Below, in pieces: positions 42,477 to 52,073 of a stretch of 64,000 nucleotides of DNA. The notes below the pieces were generated by a model. It ran no database searches and was not told the DNA's origin. It saw only the letters and a program-made list of their open reading frames with translations. The position numbers and the translations under genes were made by a program. The DNA is from Allomesorhizobium sp043769475 (lineage in GTDB: Bacteria; Pseudomonadota; Alphaproteobacteria; Rhizobiales; Rhizobiaceae), in assembly GCF_043769475.1 (NCBI RefSeq), contig NZ_CP171729.1, positions 2,790,001 through 2,854,000 on the forward strand, given 5' to 3'. How positions within the stretch are numbered: the stretch's first letter is position 1; each line of letters opens with the position of its first letter.

Positions 42477-44015
42477 TCACGGCTCGCCCGCCCCGATCTC
42501 TTCCTTGCGCCTCGCGACATACGCCTCCAACTCCTCGCGCACGGAAATATCCATCGCCGGCTCGACATATTCCTCCAGCGCTTTCTTCCACAGGCGCGTC
42601 GCGCGGGCCGTGGCATCCAGCCCACCGGCTTCCTGCCACGCCTCGTAATTCTGCCAGTTGGACAGCATCGGCTGGTAGAAGGCAGTCGAATAACGCTCCA
42701 GCGTGTGCGGCTCGCCGAAGAAATGGCCGCCGGTCGGAACGCCGCCGAGCGCGTCGAGCGCGAGTTCGCCCTCGTTGACCTCGATGGGGCGCAGGAACTC
42801 CATCATGTGCTGGATCATCTCGACATCGATAATGAACTTTTCGAAGGACGCGGTGAGCCCGCCTTCCTGCCAGCCGGCGGCGTGGTAGACGAGGTTGCCG
42901 TGGCCGAGCACCGCGCCCCATAGCGCCATCATCGTCTCGTAGGTGCCTTGAGCGTCGGCAGCGTTCGAGGCGCTGCCGGGGGTGGTGCGGTACGGGAGAG
43001 AATAACGGCGGGCGAGCTGGCCCGAGGCGATGTTGGCCTTGGTGTTTTCGGGCGTGCCGAAGGCCGGCGCGCCCGAGCGCATATCGACATTCGAGGTGAA
43101 CGCGCCGTACATCACCGGCGCGCCGGGGCGGACAAGTTGCGTCAGCACGACGCCGAACAGCGCCTCGGCGTTCTGCTGCGCGAGCGCGCCGGCAAGCGTC
43201 ACCGGGCTCATCGCGCCCATCAGCGTGAACGGCGTGACGGCGACGGACTGGCCGAATTCGGCCATGGTCATCAGCCCTTCCGACATGGCATCGTCGAAGC
43301 GGCGCGGCGAGTTGACCGAAATGATGGTGGTGACGCCGGGGTCGCGCGCCAACTCGTCGATCGTAATTTTTCGCGAAATCGCCATCATCGCAATGCCGTC
43401 GAGCGCCCTGCCCCGGCCTATCGCCGAGACGTGGAAAGCCTTGTCGGTCAGGGTCAGGTTGGCGAAATAGGTGTCGAGATGGCGCGAATTGGCCGGCATC
43501 TCGACCGGCGCGCAGACCTGGTTGCCGATCATATGGATGCAGTTGAAATGCTGCGCCAGCCGGACGAGGTCGGAATAATCGCGAAGATTTCCGGCGCGCC
43601 GGCCGCGTTCCATGTCGTGGACGTTGGGCGGGCCGGCGACGAGGGTGAAATTGATTGAATTGCCGCCGAGATGGATTGTCCGCTCGGGATTGCGCGGGGT
43701 GAGCGTGTAGCTGGATTGCGTCGTCTTCAGCGCTTCATCGATCAGGCCCCGGTCGAGCCACACCGTTTGCGTCGCGTGATCGACCTTGGCGCCGGCCTTG
43801 TCGAACAGCGACAGCGCCCGTGCGCTCATCACCTCGATGCCGAAGTTTTCCAGAATGTGCATCGAGGCTTCGTGGATCGCCTCGATCTGGTCGTCCGACA
43901 GCAGCGCCATCGGCGGATAGGGATTGCGCACGCTGCGCAACGGCAATTGCGGGATTGCGGCTGGTCCGCGGTTGCTGGTCCGCTCGGCGCCGCGCTTTCG
44001 TCTGGGTTCGGTCAT
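42477..44015 (-). CDS. MttB-family methyltransferase (non-pyrrolysine, glycine-betaine/TMA-type)
   Basis: This 512-residue protein belongs to the trimethylamine methyltransferase superfamily (COG5598) common in Rhizobiales. LLSDDQIEAIHEASMHILENFGIEVMSARAL, GPPNVHDMERGRRAGNLRDYSDLVRLAQ and SAIGRGRALDGIAMM are typical. In the active-site barrel region (PGSASNAADAQGTYETMMALWGAVLGHGNLVYHAAGW) no in-frame stop appears, so it has no pyrrolysine and resembles the glycine-betaine methyltransferase MtgB. It transfers a methyl group to a corrinoid protein, but no corrinoid gene is in the window. It lies upstream of the dimethylglycine-dehydrogenase-like gene on the same strand. Confidence 0.85.
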   Translation of the reverse strand: MTEPRRKRGAERTSNRGPAAIPQLPLRSVRNPYPPMALLSDDQIEAIHEASMHILENFGIEVMSARALSLFDKAGAKVDHATQTVWLDRGLIDEALKTTQSSYTLTPRNPERTIHLGGNSINFTLVAGPPNVHDMERGRRAGNLRDYSDLVRLAQHFNCIHMIGNQVCAPVEMPANSRHLDTYFANLTLTDKAFHVSAIGRGRALDGIAMMAISRKITIDELARDPGVTTIISVNSPRRFDDAMSEGLMTMAEFGQSVAVTPFTLMGAMSPVTLAGALAQQNAEALFGVVLTQLVRPGAPVMYGAFTSNVDMRSGAPAFGTPENTKANIASGQLARRYSLPYRTTPGSASNAADAQGTYETMMALWGAVLGHGNLVYHAAGWQEGGLTASFEKFIIDVEMIQHMMEFLRPIEVNEGELALDALGGVPTGGHFFGEPHTLERYSTAFYQPMLSNWQNYEAWQEAGGLDATARATRLWKKALEEYVEPAMDISVREELEAYVARRKEEIGAGEP

Positions 44016-44305
44016 GCCGCCATTTGATAGACCGCTGTCGCGCTCGGACTGTCAGAAAAGCGCCCCTTCCGGACGAGATTTTATCTGCGGCGGCACCTCT
44101 TGGACGACACTTTCACTGCAGCGTCATGCCATGTCGCTTTTCCGAGCTTAGGTTTTGGATGCTGGAAATTGGTTGTCTCCGGCTCTTTGCACGAGGGCAG
44201 CGCTGGTTTTTCGAAGGTCGCGCGAGAACGGCAAGGTGCGGCACCGCCGCATGGTTAACCCCGCCCGCAAGATTCCTTTTATGTTTTGCGCCTAAAGCTG
44301 GCGCG

Positions 44306-44899
44306 ATGCGTGTGTCGAGTTTTAGTAAAATTGTACCGGTCGCCCTTGGACTGGCGCTGTCGGCCTGCGCCACCGCCCCAAGCCACATCAACGATGTGTG
44401 CGCCGTGTTCGAGCAGAACGACGGCTGGATCAACAATTGGCACCGCGAGGCCAAACAGGCCGAGCGCAAGCATGGCGTGCCGGTTCCCGTGCTCATGGCG
44501 ACGCTTCGCAAGGAATCCGGTTTCAAGAGCAACGCCAAGCCGCCACGCACCAAGCTGCTCGGCTTCATACCATGGAAGCGCCAGTCCAGCGCCTACGGCT
44601 ATTCGCAGGCGCTGGACGGAACATGGACGCAATACAGGACCGAAACCGGGAATTTCGCCGCCCGGCGCAACAGTTTTGCCGACGCCGTGGATTTCGTCGG
44701 CTGGTACCATTCCAAGACGGCCGACACATACGGCGTCGCCCGCAACGACACGTTCAATCTATACTTGGCCTACTATGCCGGCTGGGGCGGCTACAAGCGG
44801 GGCGACTGGCGCAGCAATGCCAGCCTGCAGCGCTACGCCCGCGACACCGAAGCAATGGCGCAGAAATACGCGGCGCAGCTGGGGCAATGCGGCGAGTAG
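44306..44899 (+). CDS. Lytic transglycosylase-like lipoprotein (SLT fold)
   Basis: This 197-residue lipoprotein has a lipobox LALSACATA (Cys at about residue 19) and an SLT-type core. LMATLRKESGFKSNAKP carries the catalytic Glu, followed by SSAYGYSQALDGTWTQYRTETG and YLAYYAGWGGYKRGDW, typical of the lysozyme-like fold in COG-type transglycosylases. The open frame is longer, but the signal peptide fixes ATG 44306. It is alone, divergent from the MttB gene. A promoter was not seen in the 290 bases upstream. Role: cleavage of murein in the envelope. Confidence 0.85.
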   Translation: MRVSSFSKIVPVALGLALSACATAPSHINDVCAVFEQNDGWINNWHREAKQAERKHGVPVPVLMATLRKESGFKSNAKPPRTKLLGFIPWKRQSSAYGYSQALDGTWTQYRTETGNFAARRNSFADAVDFVGWYHSKTADTYGVARNDTFNLYLAYYAGWGGYKRGDWRSNASLQRYARDTEAMAQKYAAQLGQCGE

Positions 44900-45095
44900 G
44901 CGTCGACCTCAGTTAACGCAAGCTCGGAGCCCCTCAAGCGTGAAAGACGGCTGAACCTTACCTGCAGCCAATCGGGACAAACTCTGTTTCTCCAATGGCG
45001 AGGCATGCCTCAACGTTACCAAATCAAAGCCGGTTCAACTCTGTCCAATACGGCACTTTGAGAGCTGACGAATCCCTTCGATCCCACCTGCACCA

Positions 45096-47570
45096 CTATT
45101 TCTTCTTCTTCGCCTCTTCCTCGTTTTCCTCTTCGGTCGGCTCGAAAGCAGAAGGCACGTCGGCGTCGTCGGCCTGCCTGCCGTCGCCTACCTGCAGCGG
45201 AGTGGCGGGCAGCGCCGAGGAAGGATCCGACGGATCGATGTCGGCGCCCTGCCCGCCGGTGTCGTCGCGAACCTCCTCGCGGCGGGCACGGGCCGAGGCC
45301 TCGGTTTCCTGGGCTGCCGCGCCGGCCATGCCAGCTTCGGGGGTTGCAAGCTTGCCGTGCGGACGCTGGGGCGGAGCGCCCGCGAAGCCAGGATTGGCGC
45401 CCTTACCCTCCGGCCGTAGCGGCGCGTCTTCGGGAACCGGATCCGACACCGGAGCTGTGTCCTCGCCCTTGGCGAAGCTGATCACCGGCTCCATCGTCGC
45501 CAGAACGTCGTCGTCGAGCCAGCACAGGCTGCGATGTCCCCCGCCGAGATCCTTGAACGGCGGCAACTCCGTCTCGCAGAGATTGTCCGGAACGAGATGC
45601 TTGCGCGGGCAGCGGGTCTGGAAAGGGCAGCCGCTCGGCGGGTTCATCGCCGAGGGAATATCACCTTCGAGCACTATGTGCTTCTTCACCACGGAAGTGT
45701 CGGCGATCGGGATCGCCGATAGCAGCGCCTCGGTATAGGGATGATAGGGCGGCGAGAATATCTGGTCGGTCGTGCCCTGCTCGACGATGTGCCCGAGATA
45801 CATGACCACGACGCGATCGGCGATGTAGCGCACAACCGACAGGTCGTGGCTGATGAACAGCATCGTCGTCTTCGACTCGCGCTGGATATCCATCAGGAGT
45901 TCGGTGACGGCTGCCTGCACCGACACGTCCAGCGCTGACACCGGCTCGTCTGCCACCACCACCTGCGCTCGGCCGGCAAAGGCGCGCGCCACGCCGATGC
46001 GCTGCTTCTGCCCGCCCGAAAGCTGGCGCGGCATGCGTTCGGCGAAAGCGCGTGGAAGCTTGACGAGATCCAGCAGTTCCAGCATGCGCTGCCGCCGCTC
46101 GCCGGGGTTCCTGCCGACGCCAAATTTTTCGAGCGTGCGGATGATCTGCGAGCCGACCGAATGGCTGGGGTTCAGCGTGTCGAACGGGTTCTGGAACACC
46201 ATCTGGATCGACGAGACGGTCTTCACGTCGCGCTCCTCGATCCCGGTCGACTGGATTTCGCTGTTGCCTAGCGTGACCGTACCCGAGGTCGCCGTCTCCA
46301 GGCCAAGCAGTACCTTGGCGAGGGTCGACTTTCCGCAGCCGGATTCGCCGACGATGGCGACGGTCTCGGATTCGCGCGCCTCGAAGCTGACCGCCTCGTT
46401 GGCTTTGACAACGCGGCCCTCGCCGCTGCCGCCAAAAATCTCGTTGGCGGAAACCTTGTAGTATTTTTTCAGATTGTCGATCTTGAGAACGGGCGCGCCC
46501 GGCGTTACCGGCTCCTTCCGCGTCTTGGCGCCTTCCGGCACCGCCGACCAGTCGATCTCGTTGAAGCGCACGCAGCGGCTGAAATGATTGTCGTGGCCGG
46601 CGACCGGGATCATCGGGATCTCGGCGGCGTTGCAGACACCCTCGACGAAATGGTGGCAGCGCGGGCCAAAATTGCAGCCCTTCGGCCGCTCGTGCGGCAG
46701 CGGCAACTGGCCGGGGATCGAGATCAGCGGCCGCGAATTCTTGTCGGCGCCCGGCAGCGGGATCGAGCGGAACAGCCCCTGCGTATAGGGGTGGCGCATG
46801 CGGTCGAAGACATCCTTGATGTTGCCGGTCTCTACCGCCTCGCCCGAATACATCACCGTGATGCGGTCGCAGGTCTCGAGGATCAGGCCGAGATTGTGCG
46901 ACACGAAGATCATCGACGTGCCGAACTCCTTGCCCAGCCCCTTGACCAGTTCGACGATGCCGGCCTCGACGGTGACGTCGAGCGCGGTCGTCGGCTCGTC
47001 CAGAAGCAGCAGCGCCGGCTTCGACAACAGCGCCATCGCGATGACGATGCGCTGCTGCTGGCCGCCCGAAAGCTGGTGCGGATAGGATTTCATCATGCGT
47101 TCGGGATCGGGCAGCCGCACTGATTTCAGCATGGCGAGCGAGCGATTGTAGGCTTCCTCCTTCGACACCTTGTCGTGGAGCAGCGGCACTTCCATCAACT
47201 GCTGGCCGACCTTCATGGCCGGGTTCAGGCTCGCCATCGGCTCCTGGTAGATCATCGCGATCTTGTTGCCGCGGATCGCCTGCAACTCCTCCTGGGACAT
47301 ATCGCCCATGTCGCGGCCCTGGAATTTGATCCGGCCGCCGACGATTTTGCCGATGTTGGAGAGGTCGCGCATGATGCCGAGCGACACCGTCGACTTGCCG
47401 CAGCCGGATTCCCCGACGATGCCCATCGCCTCGCCGGGCATGACCGTGCAGGAGAAATCCATGACGGCCGGTATCTCGCCGCGGCGCGTGAAGAAGGAGA
47501 TGGAGAGGTTTTCGATCTCGACGATCGGCTGAGCGTCTTTGATGTTCGTGGCTTTGACGGCTTCGTTCAT
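45096..47570 (-). CDS. Oligopeptide-type ABC transporter, fused double ATP-binding subunit (DppD-DppF-like)
   Basis: This 824-residue protein has two nucleotide-binding domains of the peptide/nickel family. The first (about residues 15-330) has GESGCGKST, LSGGQQQRIVIAMAL and LLLLDEPTTALD, and an oligo_HPY cysteine region (CNFGPRCHHFVEGVC). The second (about 360-690) has GESGCGKST, LSGGQKQRIGVARAF and VVADEPVSALD, and again CPFQTRCPRKHLVP. Past residue 710 it ends in about 115 residues rich in Pro, Ala, Glu and Asp, closing with EEENEEEAKKKK, an uncommon low-complexity tail. It is last in the operon with both permeases and the binding protein. Confidence 0.93.
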   Translation of the reverse strand: MNEAVKATNIKDAQPIVEIENLSISFFTRRGEIPAVMDFSCTVMPGEAMGIVGESGCGKSTVSLGIMRDLSNIGKIVGGRIKFQGRDMGDMSQEELQAIRGNKIAMIYQEPMASLNPAMKVGQQLMEVPLLHDKVSKEEAYNRSLAMLKSVRLPDPERMMKSYPHQLSGGQQQRIVIAMALLSKPALLLLDEPTTALDVTVEAGIVELVKGLGKEFGTSMIFVSHNLGLILETCDRITVMYSGEAVETGNIKDVFDRMRHPYTQGLFRSIPLPGADKNSRPLISIPGQLPLPHERPKGCNFGPRCHHFVEGVCNAAEIPMIPVAGHDNHFSRCVRFNEIDWSAVPEGAKTRKEPVTPGAPVLKIDNLKKYYKVSANEIFGGSGEGRVVKANEAVSFEARESETVAIVGESGCGKSTLAKVLLGLETATSGTVTLGNSEIQSTGIEERDVKTVSSIQMVFQNPFDTLNPSHSVGSQIIRTLEKFGVGRNPGERRQRMLELLDLVKLPRAFAERMPRQLSGGQKQRIGVARAFAGRAQVVVADEPVSALDVSVQAAVTELLMDIQRESKTTMLFISHDLSVVRYIADRVVVMYLGHIVEQGTTDQIFSPPYHPYTEALLSAIPIADTSVVKKHIVLEGDIPSAMNPPSGCPFQTRCPRKHLVPDNLCETELPPFKDLGGGHRSLCWLDDDVLATMEPVISFAKGEDTAPVSDPVPEDAPLRPEGKGANPGFAGAPPQRPHGKLATPEAGMAGAAAQETEASARARREEVRDDTGGQGADIDPSDPSSALPATPLQVGDGRQADDADVPSAFEPTEEENEEEAKKKK

Positions 47571-47583
47571 CTGGGGACTCCCG

Positions 47584-48735
47584 TCAGTCTTTCATCGATT
47601 GTTCGCGCAGCGCGTCGGCGAGAAGATTGAGGCCGAGCACGAAGGACATCAGCGCGATGGTCGGCGGCAGCGCCGGGTGGATGAAGGAGCGCAGGAGCCG
47701 GCTGGCGTCCTTGATCGCGGTTCCCCAGTCCGGGCTTTCCGGCGCCAGCCCCAGGCCGAAATAGCCGAGCGTGCCGAGCAGGATGGTGGTGTAGCCGATG
47801 CGCAGGCACGCATCGACGATCAGCGGCCCCCGCGCGTTGGGCAATATCTCCCATAGCATGATGTACCACGGGCTTTCGCCGCGCGTCTGGGCGGCGGCGA
47901 CGTAGTCGCGCGTCTTGATGTCCATGACCAGGCCGCGAACGATGCGGAATACGCCCGGGCTCGACGCGAACACCACGGCGACGAAGATGTTGAGCTGGTT
48001 CGGTTCGATCGAGACGATGCCGAACGGGTCCGCATCGAAGACCAAGCCGGCATAGATCCAGCCGCCGATCAAAAGCGTCAGGCCGATCTGGATGTAGACG
48101 CGGTCGGGGCGGTTCTTGAAGCGCGTGTAGAACAGCGCGGAAAAGAAGATGATCGGGAACAGGAAGAACAGTCCGGCCATGCCGTAGGGGATCGGCGTCT
48201 CCATGATGCCCGGGGTCACCAGCAGGTAGAAGAGCAGGATGACGGGGAATGCCAGCACCAGATTGGCCAGGAACGAGAGCACCGAATCGATGCGTCCGCC
48301 ATAGTAGCCGGCAGGCAGCCCGAGCGTGATGCCGACCATCAGCGCGAACGCGGTGGCCGCCGGCGCGATGATCAGCACGATCTGGCTGCCATAGACCATG
48401 CGGGAAAACACATCGCGCGCCAGCTTGTCGCCGCCGAACAGATAGACCTGGCCGGATGCGGCGTCGATCGCGCCCGGCATGGCGTCCTTCATGATCGGGA
48501 TTTGCGCCAGCGGATCGAAAGGGGCGATCGTGCCGGCGAAAATCGCCGTGAACAGCCAGAAGAAGCAGATGCCGACACCGACAATACCGACGCCCGAATC
48601 GAACAATTGTCCGTAGAGACCAAGCTTCTTCTTGTATGCGAAGCTTGCGCCCATGATGATCGCCAGCGCCAGCCAGACCGGCCAGAAGCGGGCGAGAACG
48701 CCGAGAAAGACCTGGAATCCGCCGATATGCTCCAT
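47584..48735 (-). CDS. ABC transporter permease, oligopeptide type (DppC-like)
   Basis: This 383-residue permease has a first helix (VWLALAIIMGASFAY) and an N-terminal part unlike short DppC proteins. A BPD_transp_1 domain follows with the EAA loop DYVAAAQTRGESPWYIMLWEILPNARGPLIV. The insert with additional helices in the middle (LLFYLLVTPGIMETPIPYGMAGLFFLFPI) makes it larger than common DppC (about 300). It is 13 bases after the other permease's partner in the operon and 13 bases before the ATPase. Confidence 0.9.
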   Translation of the reverse strand: MEHIGGFQVFLGVLARFWPVWLALAIIMGASFAYKKKLGLYGQLFDSGVGIVGVGICFFWLFTAIFAGTIAPFDPLAQIPIMKDAMPGAIDAASGQVYLFGGDKLARDVFSRMVYGSQIVLIIAPAATAFALMVGITLGLPAGYYGGRIDSVLSFLANLVLAFPVILLFYLLVTPGIMETPIPYGMAGLFFLFPIIFFSALFYTRFKNRPDRVYIQIGLTLLIGGWIYAGLVFDADPFGIVSIEPNQLNIFVAVVFASSPGVFRIVRGLVMDIKTRDYVAAAQTRGESPWYIMLWEILPNARGPLIVDACLRIGYTTILLGTLGYFGLGLAPESPDWGTAIKDASRLLRSFIHPALPPTIALMSFVLGLNLLADALREQSMKD

Positions 48736-48737
48736 GC

Positions 48738-49775
48738 CTACTGCACCCTTATGCGTGGATTGAGATAGGCGTAGCCGACATCCGAGATCAGCTGCGTGAA
48801 CAGCACCACGAACACCGACACGAGCGAGCAGCCGAGCAGGAGGTCGATGTCGTTGTTGCCGGCGGCCTCAACCAGCGTGTAGCCAAACCCTTGATAGCGG
48901 AACATGACCTCGACGATGACGACGCCGGTCAGGAGCCACGGGAACTGCAGCATGATGACGGTGAACGGCGCAATCAGCGCATTGCGCAGCGCGTGCTTGA
49001 TGACGACGCTGCCGAAGCTAAGCCCCTTGAGCCGGGCCGTGCGGATATATTGCTGCGTCATGACCTCGACCATCGAGGCCCGGGTCATGCGGGCGATGTA
49101 GCCGATGCCGTAGATCGCCATGGTCATGACCGGCAGGGTGAAATTGTAGAAGGTGATGCCCTGCCCCGTCGCCGAGGCGGCCGAGCCGTTCAGCCAGCCG
49201 AGCCATGAGGCGAAGATGACCGTGAAGATAACGCCCGAGACATATTCGGGCGTGGCTGTCGTGGCGATGGACGCCACGGAGAGACTTCGGTCGGTCCTGG
49301 TGCCTTCGCGCATCCCGGCCAGAATGCCGATGAGAAGCGAAATCGGAACCATCGTCACCATCACCCAGAACATCAGGATACCGGTGGCGCCGAGTGCGGG
49401 GAACAGCTTCGCGGCGACAGTGGTCTTGAATTTGGTCGAGCAACCGAAATCACCCTGGAGTACGCCAGAGAAGCGCGTCTCCGCGGGCTCGTTGCAATAG
49501 TTGAAGCGCGACACGGCCTTGCCGGTCGCGGGATCGATATTGGGATATTTGGGCCAGACGCCAAGCCACTGGCCGTAGCGGACGAAGAAGTTCTGGCGGT
49601 AGCCGTTCTTGACCAGCCAGCTTTCGATATGCTCGTCCGACGAGCGCATGTCGAGCTGACTGATCGACAGCTTGCGCAGGTTCGGCTCGAGATTGATCAT
49701 GAAGAACACGACCATCGTCAGGCACAGCATGGTCATCACCATGGTGCCCAGACGGCGCAAAACGAAAGCAAGCAT
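48738..49775 (-). CDS. ABC transporter permease, oligopeptide type (DppB-like)
   Basis: This 345-residue permease begins with MLAFVLRRLGTMVMTMLCLTMVVFFMINLEPN, the N-terminal helix standard for DppB proteins. The EAA loop is MTQQYIRTARLKGLSFGSVVIKHALRNALIAPFTVIMLQ. A periplasmic insert of about 70 residues follows the first helix. The stop is two bases before the next permease start. It follows the binding protein gene, with a hairpin between them that can lower expression of the permeases relative to the binding protein. Confidence 0.9.
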   Translation of the reverse strand: MLAFVLRRLGTMVMTMLCLTMVVFFMINLEPNLRKLSISQLDMRSSDEHIESWLVKNGYRQNFFVRYGQWLGVWPKYPNIDPATGKAVSRFNYCNEPAETRFSGVLQGDFGCSTKFKTTVAAKLFPALGATGILMFWVMVTMVPISLLIGILAGMREGTRTDRSLSVASIATTATPEYVSGVIFTVIFASWLGWLNGSAASATGQGITFYNFTLPVMTMAIYGIGYIARMTRASMVEVMTQQYIRTARLKGLSFGSVVIKHALRNALIAPFTVIMLQFPWLLTGVVIVEVMFRYQGFGYTLVEAAGNNDIDLLLGCSLVSVFVVLFTQLISDVGYAYLNPRIRVQ

Positions 49776-49830
49776 GTTCGCCCCCTGCCAGTCGGGTTGG
49801 GGTCAGATGCGATCAACCCATGAAAGTGTG

Positions 49831-49853
49831 GAGGGGAGCATGACGCTCCCCTC
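49831..49853 (-). other. Stem-loop between binding-protein and permease genes
   Basis: GAGGGGAGC and GCTCCCCTC form a 9-bp stem with loop ATGAC. It lies 17 bases after the stop of the binding-protein gene. Hairpins at this spot stabilise the abundant binding-protein transcript in many ABC operons. Confidence 0.65.
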
Positions 49854-49870
49854 TCGACATTCGTTGCGGA

Positions 49871-51526
49871 TCAAGCTTCGTCGAGCCAGACCTTGCCGAA
49901 ATCATGCTCGAAGGTCGGGTGCATGCCGTGGTTCTTCACGGAAGCGGCCGAGTGGTTGTAGAGCTTGCGCCAGTAAGGCTGGATGATGATGCCCGAATCC
50001 TGCAGGATCTTCTGGATGTCGGCCATGACCACCTTGCGCTTCTCGGCGTCGGCGATGGAAAGCGCTTCGCCGATCTTGGCATCAAGATCCGGATTGGAGT
50101 AGGCGGCCTCATTCCATGCCTCGCCGGTGCGGTATGCGATCGAGATGACCTGGATGCCGAGCGGACGCATGTTCCAGTTGGTCATGGAATATGGATACTT
50201 CGTCCAGTCGTTCCAGAAGGTCGAGCCCGGCAGAACCGTGCGCTTGACCTTGATGCCGGCCTCGCGAAGCTGGGCGGCGATCGCATCGCCGGTGTTCTTG
50301 TGCCAGTCCTCGTCGACCGTGATCAGGTCGTGCTCGAAATCCGCCTGGCCGGCTTCCGCCATCAGCGCCTTGGCCTTTTCCATGTCGCGGGCGACCTTGG
50401 GAAGTTCCACATATTCCGGGTGGATCGGGCAGACATGGTGGTTTTCGGCCACCTCGCCGGCATTGCCGTAGCCGAGCTGGAGCACGACCGCGTTGTCGAC
50501 CGCGAGCTGCAGTGCGTTGCGCACCTTCTGGTCTTCATAGGGCTTGTTGGCGACGTTGGTGCGCGCCACGATGGTCGAGGCGGTCACGACCTCCGACGTG
50601 GTGAGCCCGACGCCCTCGAGGATCGAGACATAGTCGGCGGTCGTCTCGTGGTTGGTGTGGACCTCGCCGGCCTCGAATGCCGAAACCATGGCCGAGGGAT
50701 CGGTGCCGTAGTCGATGAACTCGACGCCGTCGAGCATGACGTCGCCGCCCCACCATGCGCCGTTCTCGCGGCGTTTGTAGACGACCTTCTGGCCGACATC
50801 GTAGGAGACCAGTTCAAACGGGCCGGTGCCGATGGGATGCTGGGCAAAGTTGGCGCCCTTTTCGTCGAAGGCGCGGTGCACGATCAGGCCGGGATAGTCG
50901 CATAGGTTCGGGATGAGCCCGATGTCCGACTTGGTCAGGGTGAGCTTCACCGTGTGGTCATCGACCTTGGTGATAGAGCCTTCGCGCAGCTTGCCCGTAG
51001 CCTCGTCGACCAGCGTGCCGAGGCGGCCGGGCATGGAATTGCCCTCGGCGCTCTTGTCGGCCCAGCGCGTGAAATTGTAGATCACATCGTCGGCGTTAAA
51101 TGGATCGCCATTGGTCCAGGTGACGCCCTGGCGAACTTTCAGCGTATATTCGGTGGCTTCGTCGTTCACTTCCCAGCTTTCGATGAGGTAGGGCTCGAAC
51201 GTGAAGTCGCGCGTGTATTTGACCAGCGGCTCGAGAGTCTGGCGCTGGGCGTTGGCGATCTCGGACCAGTCTGCGGTGCGCGGATCCTTCGGATCCTTGA
51301 TCGACATGGCGACCTTGATGACGCCGCCTTTCTTGGGAGTCTCCTGCGCGACGGCAGCCGTCGGCGCGGCAAGCCCGATCATACCGTAAGCCATCGCCGT
51401 CGAGGCGCCGAACACGCTAGCCATCGCAAGAAATTCGCGGCGATCTATGCCGCCCGCCTTCACGCTTTCCGCCATCTTGACGATGTGATCCGGAACGCGA
51501 TCCCCATTACTCTTGTAGAACGTCAT
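49871..51526 (-). CDS. ABC transporter substrate-binding protein, family 5, Tat-exported
   Basis: This 551-residue solute-binding protein has a Tat signal: IDRREFLAMASVFGAST (twin Arg at about residues 28-29), followed by a hydrophobic stretch and AVAQE. The mature part matches the SBP_bac_5 family: YTLKVRQGVTWTNGDPFNADDVIYNFTRW, GTGPFELVSYDVGQKVVYKRRENGAWWGG, and QLREAGIKVKRTVLPGSTFWNDW. The ligand is probably a peptide or similar compound. It is the first gene of the operon. The 550-base upstream gap has no gene and may hold the promoter. Confidence 0.93.
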   Translation of the reverse strand: MTFYKSNGDRVPDHIVKMAESVKAGGIDRREFLAMASVFGASTAMAYGMIGLAAPTAAVAQETPKKGGVIKVAMSIKDPKDPRTADWSEIANAQRQTLEPLVKYTRDFTFEPYLIESWEVNDEATEYTLKVRQGVTWTNGDPFNADDVIYNFTRWADKSAEGNSMPGRLGTLVDEATGKLREGSITKVDDHTVKLTLTKSDIGLIPNLCDYPGLIVHRAFDEKGANFAQHPIGTGPFELVSYDVGQKVVYKRRENGAWWGGDVMLDGVEFIDYGTDPSAMVSAFEAGEVHTNHETTADYVSILEGVGLTTSEVVTASTIVARTNVANKPYEDQKVRNALQLAVDNAVVLQLGYGNAGEVAENHHVCPIHPEYVELPKVARDMEKAKALMAEAGQADFEHDLITVDEDWHKNTGDAIAAQLREAGIKVKRTVLPGSTFWNDWTKYPYSMTNWNMRPLGIQVISIAYRTGEAWNEAAYSNPDLDAKIGEALSIADAEKRKVVMADIQKILQDSGIIIQPYWRKLYNHSAASVKNHGMHPTFEHDFGKVWLDEA

Positions 51527-52073
51527 CGCAAACTCCCATTGTTGGCTTTCTGCCGATTATCATTCCGCATCCGGCCAACGATGTCAAAGAAAGGCCGGGT
51601 TGGGAACCCCGCTGCGGAATGTGCAACTTTGATTGGGAAGCAGTTCGCGCGAATGCGACAACGTTGGCGCAAAATTGCTATTGCGCGGCGGATTCGGGCG
51701 GAATCTTTCGTCAAATTAAACTGTGACATTCGCAGCGGTTTCGACAGCGCCAGAACGGCAAGCCCGTGATGCCACCGGCATCGACGCGCGCCGACCATGC
51801 GGCCGGCGGGCGTATGGCCATCCGTTCGCCGATGCGCTAATTCACAACCTGAGCTTGAAATAAATCGGCGCAAGTCCACCGGTCATTCGCAAAGCGGCCA
51901 CAATCGGCAAATCAGATTTGCCGCGCGGCGAAAGATCATTGCGGGCAGAGCCGTAGGTTTCACGCCAGCAACGTTGTTATCCGTGACAGGCGGGGGTCCT
52001 GTCCCGTTTCGATTTGACAGGCTATATTGAAGCTACGTCACGTCGTTCACGGCAGCAGCATTTGGAGGGGATT
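51527..52073. other. Intergenic region with promoter-like and operator-like signals
   Basis: No gene is seen in these about 550 bases. A cluster at 51985-52021 has GACAGG, CCTGTC and GACAGG in alternating orientation (51985-51990, 51998-52003, 52016-52021), possibly a repressor site in front of the macroglobulin gene. A TTGACA hexamer is at 52014. The divergent ABC operon promoter should also be here. Confidence 0.45.

Noticed and set aside
42477..44015. Pyrrolysine-containing MttB
   Set aside because: No in-frame TAG occurs within the gene; it is a non-pyrrolysine family member.
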